Source: Geobacteraceae bacterium
GTDB taxonomy: Bacteria > Desulfobacterota > Desulfuromonadia > Geobacterales > Geobacteraceae
Direction: 5' to 3'
Assembly (NCBI GenBank): GCA_012797715.1
Contig: JAAZOO010000256.1
Span: 1 to 7,551, forward strand
Length of the DNA stretch: 7,551 bases
The notes under the pieces are model-generated. The model was not told where the DNA came from. It saw nothing but the letters and a program-made list of their open reading frames with translations, and did no database searches. The first letter of the stretch is position 1; every line of letters starts with the position of its first letter. Below, piece by piece: positions 6,657-7,551 of this stretch. The translations under genes were made by a program, and so were the position numbers.

Positions 6657-6843
6657 CAGCCCACATTTGAAAAGGCAGTGAAGAGGAGTAGTAGTTCCAG
6701 TTCTTTTCTCCAGAGAGCCGGTGGGTGGTGCGAACCGGTGAAAAGACGGAACGAACTCGCCTTGGAGCCGCTTCGGTGAAGACGAGTAGCCGGGGCCGTA
6801 CCCCGCGTAAAGGGAGAATGAGGTCCGCCTCTGCGGACGAAGA

Positions 6844-6876
6844 AGGGTGGTAACGCGAAGCAAGGCCTTCGCCCCT
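6844..6876 (+). promoter_or_regulatory. T-box antiterminator
   Basis: AGGG (6844-6847) pairs with CCCT (6873-6876), and GCGAAG (6855-6860) with CTTCGC (6867-6872), with a six-base loop. This leaves the seven-base bulge TGGTAAC (6848-6854) for contact with the tRNA acceptor end. The 3' strand is also the left arm of the terminator, so the two folds exclude each other. The bulge departs from the usual TGGNACC by having A at its sixth position. Confidence 0.88.
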
Positions 6877-6901
6877 CGTATGGGGCGGAGGCTTTTTTTT
6901 T
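6865..6901 (+). terminator. Rho-independent terminator of the leuA T-box
   Basis: GCCTTCGCCCC (6865-6875) pairs with GGGGCGGAGGC (6882-6892) as eleven pairs with one G-U, a six-base loop (TCGTAT) and a run of nine T (6893-6901). It is a strong terminator by sequence and also stops any readthrough from pssA unless the antiterminator forms, so leuA stays under tRNA control whichever promoter is used. Confidence 0.93.
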
Positions 6902-6917
6902 AGGCAGTCACCAGAAC

Positions 6918-6925
6918 AGGGAGGT
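6918..6925 (+). promoter_or_regulatory. Ribosome binding site of leuA
   Basis: AGGGAGGT ends five bases before the ATG at 6931. It lies beyond the terminator, so control in this leader is by transcription and not by hiding the ribosome binding site. Confidence 0.8.
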
Positions 6926-6930
6926 CTACT

Positions 6931-7551
6931 ATGGGTGAGGTGAAAACGGTAAAAATTTTCGACACAACTCTGCGGGACGGTGAACAGTCCCCGGGAGCGA
7001 GCATGAACATCGATGAGAAGCTTCGCATAGCCAAACAGCTTCAGAAGCTGAACGTAGATGTGATTGAAGCAGGTTTCCCCATTGCCTCGGAAGGGGATTT
7101 CGAGGCGGTGAAACGGGTTGCCCAGACCATCAAGGGTCCGGAAATCGCAGGGCTGTGCAGGGCCAACTTCAAGGACATCGACCGCGGATGGGAGGCCCTG
7201 AAGTACGCGGAAGAGAAGGGACGGATCCACACCTTCATCGCCACCTCCGACATCCACATGAAGTACAAGCTGCAGATGGAACCGGCCAAGGTCCTGGAAA
7301 CGGCGGTAAAAGCGGTGAAGCGCGCCCGCTCCTACACCGCAAATGTGGAGTTTTCCTGTGAGGACGCGGTTCGCACGGATCTGAAGTTTCTGGCCGAGGT
7401 GGTTGGTTCTGTCATTGATGCCGGGGCAAGCGTCGTCAACATACCGGATACGGTGGGGTATACGATTCCCTTCGAATACTTCAACATCATCAAATACCTG
7501 AAGGAGAACGTTCCCAATATCGAGACGGCGATCATATCCGTCCATTGCCAC
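6931..7551 (+). CDS. leuA: 2-isopropylmalate synthase, N-terminal part (runs off the window)
   Basis: LeuA condenses acetyl-CoA with 2-oxoisovalerate to 2-isopropylmalate, the committed step of leucine synthesis. The 207 visible residues are the start of the HMGL-like TIM barrel. VKIFDTTLRDGEQSPGASM (7-25) is the signature, with Arg15 and metal ligand Asp16. Further matches are VIEAGFPIASEGDFEAV (44-60), HTFIATSDIHMKYKL (100-114), VEFSCEDAVRTD (139-150) and NIPDTVGYTIP (170-180). The last three codons read His-Cys-His (205-207), the two histidine ligands of the catalytic metal, so the frame is intact to the edge. The C-terminal leucine-binding regulatory domain, if present, lies outside. Citramalate or homocitrate synthases share this fold, but the motifs and the leucine T-box favour LeuA. 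Expression depends on the T-box leader, so low tRNA-Leu charging should induce it. Confidence 0.95.
   Translation, partial: MGEVKTVKIFDTTLRDGEQSPGASMNIDEKLRIAKQLQKLNVDVIEAGFPIASEGDFEAVKRVAQTIKGPEIAGLCRANFKDIDRGWEALKYAEEKGRIHTFIATSDIHMKYKLQMEPAKVLETAVKAVKRARSYTANVEFSCEDAVRTDLKFLAEVVGSVIDAGASVVNIPDTVGYTIPFEYFNIIKYLKENVPNIETAIISVHCH

Larger units (their letters stand above)
6675..6901 (+). ncRNA. T-box riboswitch, leucine-specific, upstream of leuA
   Basis: The leader senses the charging state of tRNA-Leu and controls leuA by transcription antitermination. Stem I (about 6678-6776) has the conserved GAAGAGGAGTAGTA 5' side (6680-6693), a GTTCC/GGAAC helix (6694-6698 with 6748-6752), the AGAGA bulge (6712-6716), a CCGGT/ACCGG apical helix (6718-6722 with 6734-6738) and a specifier loop reading GAA-CTC-G. 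CTC (6756-6758) is a leucine codon and is followed by the conserved purine. The downstream CCTTGGAGC is typical of T-box Stem I. A GGGG/CCCC hairpin (6791-6805) occupies the Stem II region, and GTCCGC/GCGGAC (6823-6838) forms Stem III. The T-box proper is AGGGTGGTAACGCG (6844-6857); its TGGT (6848-6851) can pair with ACCA, fitting the A discriminator base of tRNA-Leu. The terminator follows. Uncharged tRNA-Leu should stabilise the antiterminator and allow leuA transcription. Confidence 0.94.

Noticed and set aside
6640..7551. Open frame of 303 codons on the - strand opposite the T-box and leuA
   Set aside because: It runs through the T-box stems and terminator and is antisense to a clear leuA; the structured RNA and LeuA motifs explain this region.
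1..7551. Search for CRISPR arrays, insertion sequences, prophage, toxin-antitoxin or other accessory systems
   Set aside because: The window is filled by core biosynthetic genes with short gaps; no transposase, direct-repeat array, attachment site or composition break was seen.

Overview
The window looks like an ordinary, well-conserved biosynthetic chromosome segment from a Gram-negative bacterium, most likely a Desulfobacterota/Deltaproteobacteria member related to Geobacter and Desulfuromonas. The basis is (a) protein sequences that closely match what I remember of Geobacter-type IlvD, IlvC and LeuA, (b) the gene order ilvD-ilvB-ilvN-ilvC-psd-pssA-leuA, which I recall for Geobacter, and (c) a leucine T-box leader upstream of leuA, an arrangement reported for deltaproteobacterial leuA genes. 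The taxonomic call rests on memory, not on a search. All genes are on the + strand.

Positions 1-39 hold only the ribosome binding site of the first gene. Positions 40-5093 carry four branched-chain amino acid genes: ilvD (dihydroxy-acid dehydratase), ilvB and ilvN (large and small acetolactate synthase subunits) and ilvC (ketol-acid reductoisomerase). Gaps between them are about 60 bases and each gene has a good Shine-Dalgarno sequence. Together with a transaminase they supply the pathway from pyruvate (or 2-oxobutyrate plus pyruvate) to valine and isoleucine, and the valine precursor 2-oxoisovalerate is also the substrate of LeuA. Small structured or repeated elements lie in the gaps: hairpins between ilvB and ilvN, and a triple heptamer repeat before ilvC.

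A two-tier GC-rich hairpin (5113-5162) with a weak T-tract separates ilvC from the next pair, psd and pssA (5201-6630). These encode phosphatidylserine decarboxylase and CDP-diacylglycerol-serine O-phosphatidyltransferase, which together make phosphatidylethanolamine. The two reading frames overlap by ATGA, so they are probably translationally coupled.

Positions 6631-6930 contain no protein gene but are packed with regulation: a near-consensus sigma-70 promoter whose -35 box overlaps the pssA stop codon, then a complete T-box riboswitch (Stem I with a CUC leucine specifier, a Stem III hairpin, an antiterminator with a T-box bulge and a competing intrinsic terminator ending in nine T). It controls leuA (2-isopropylmalate synthase), which starts at 6931 and runs off the right edge at its HxH metal site. 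The logic is that uncharged tRNA-Leu switches on the committed step of leucine synthesis, while the ilv genes upstream supply its substrate.

I found no mobile element, CRISPR array, tRNA/rRNA gene, phage gene or unknown protein family. Nothing here looks like a new biological system. The points most worth a second look are the T-box and its variant bulge, the hairpin after ilvC, and the phospholipid pair placed between the branched-chain genes.
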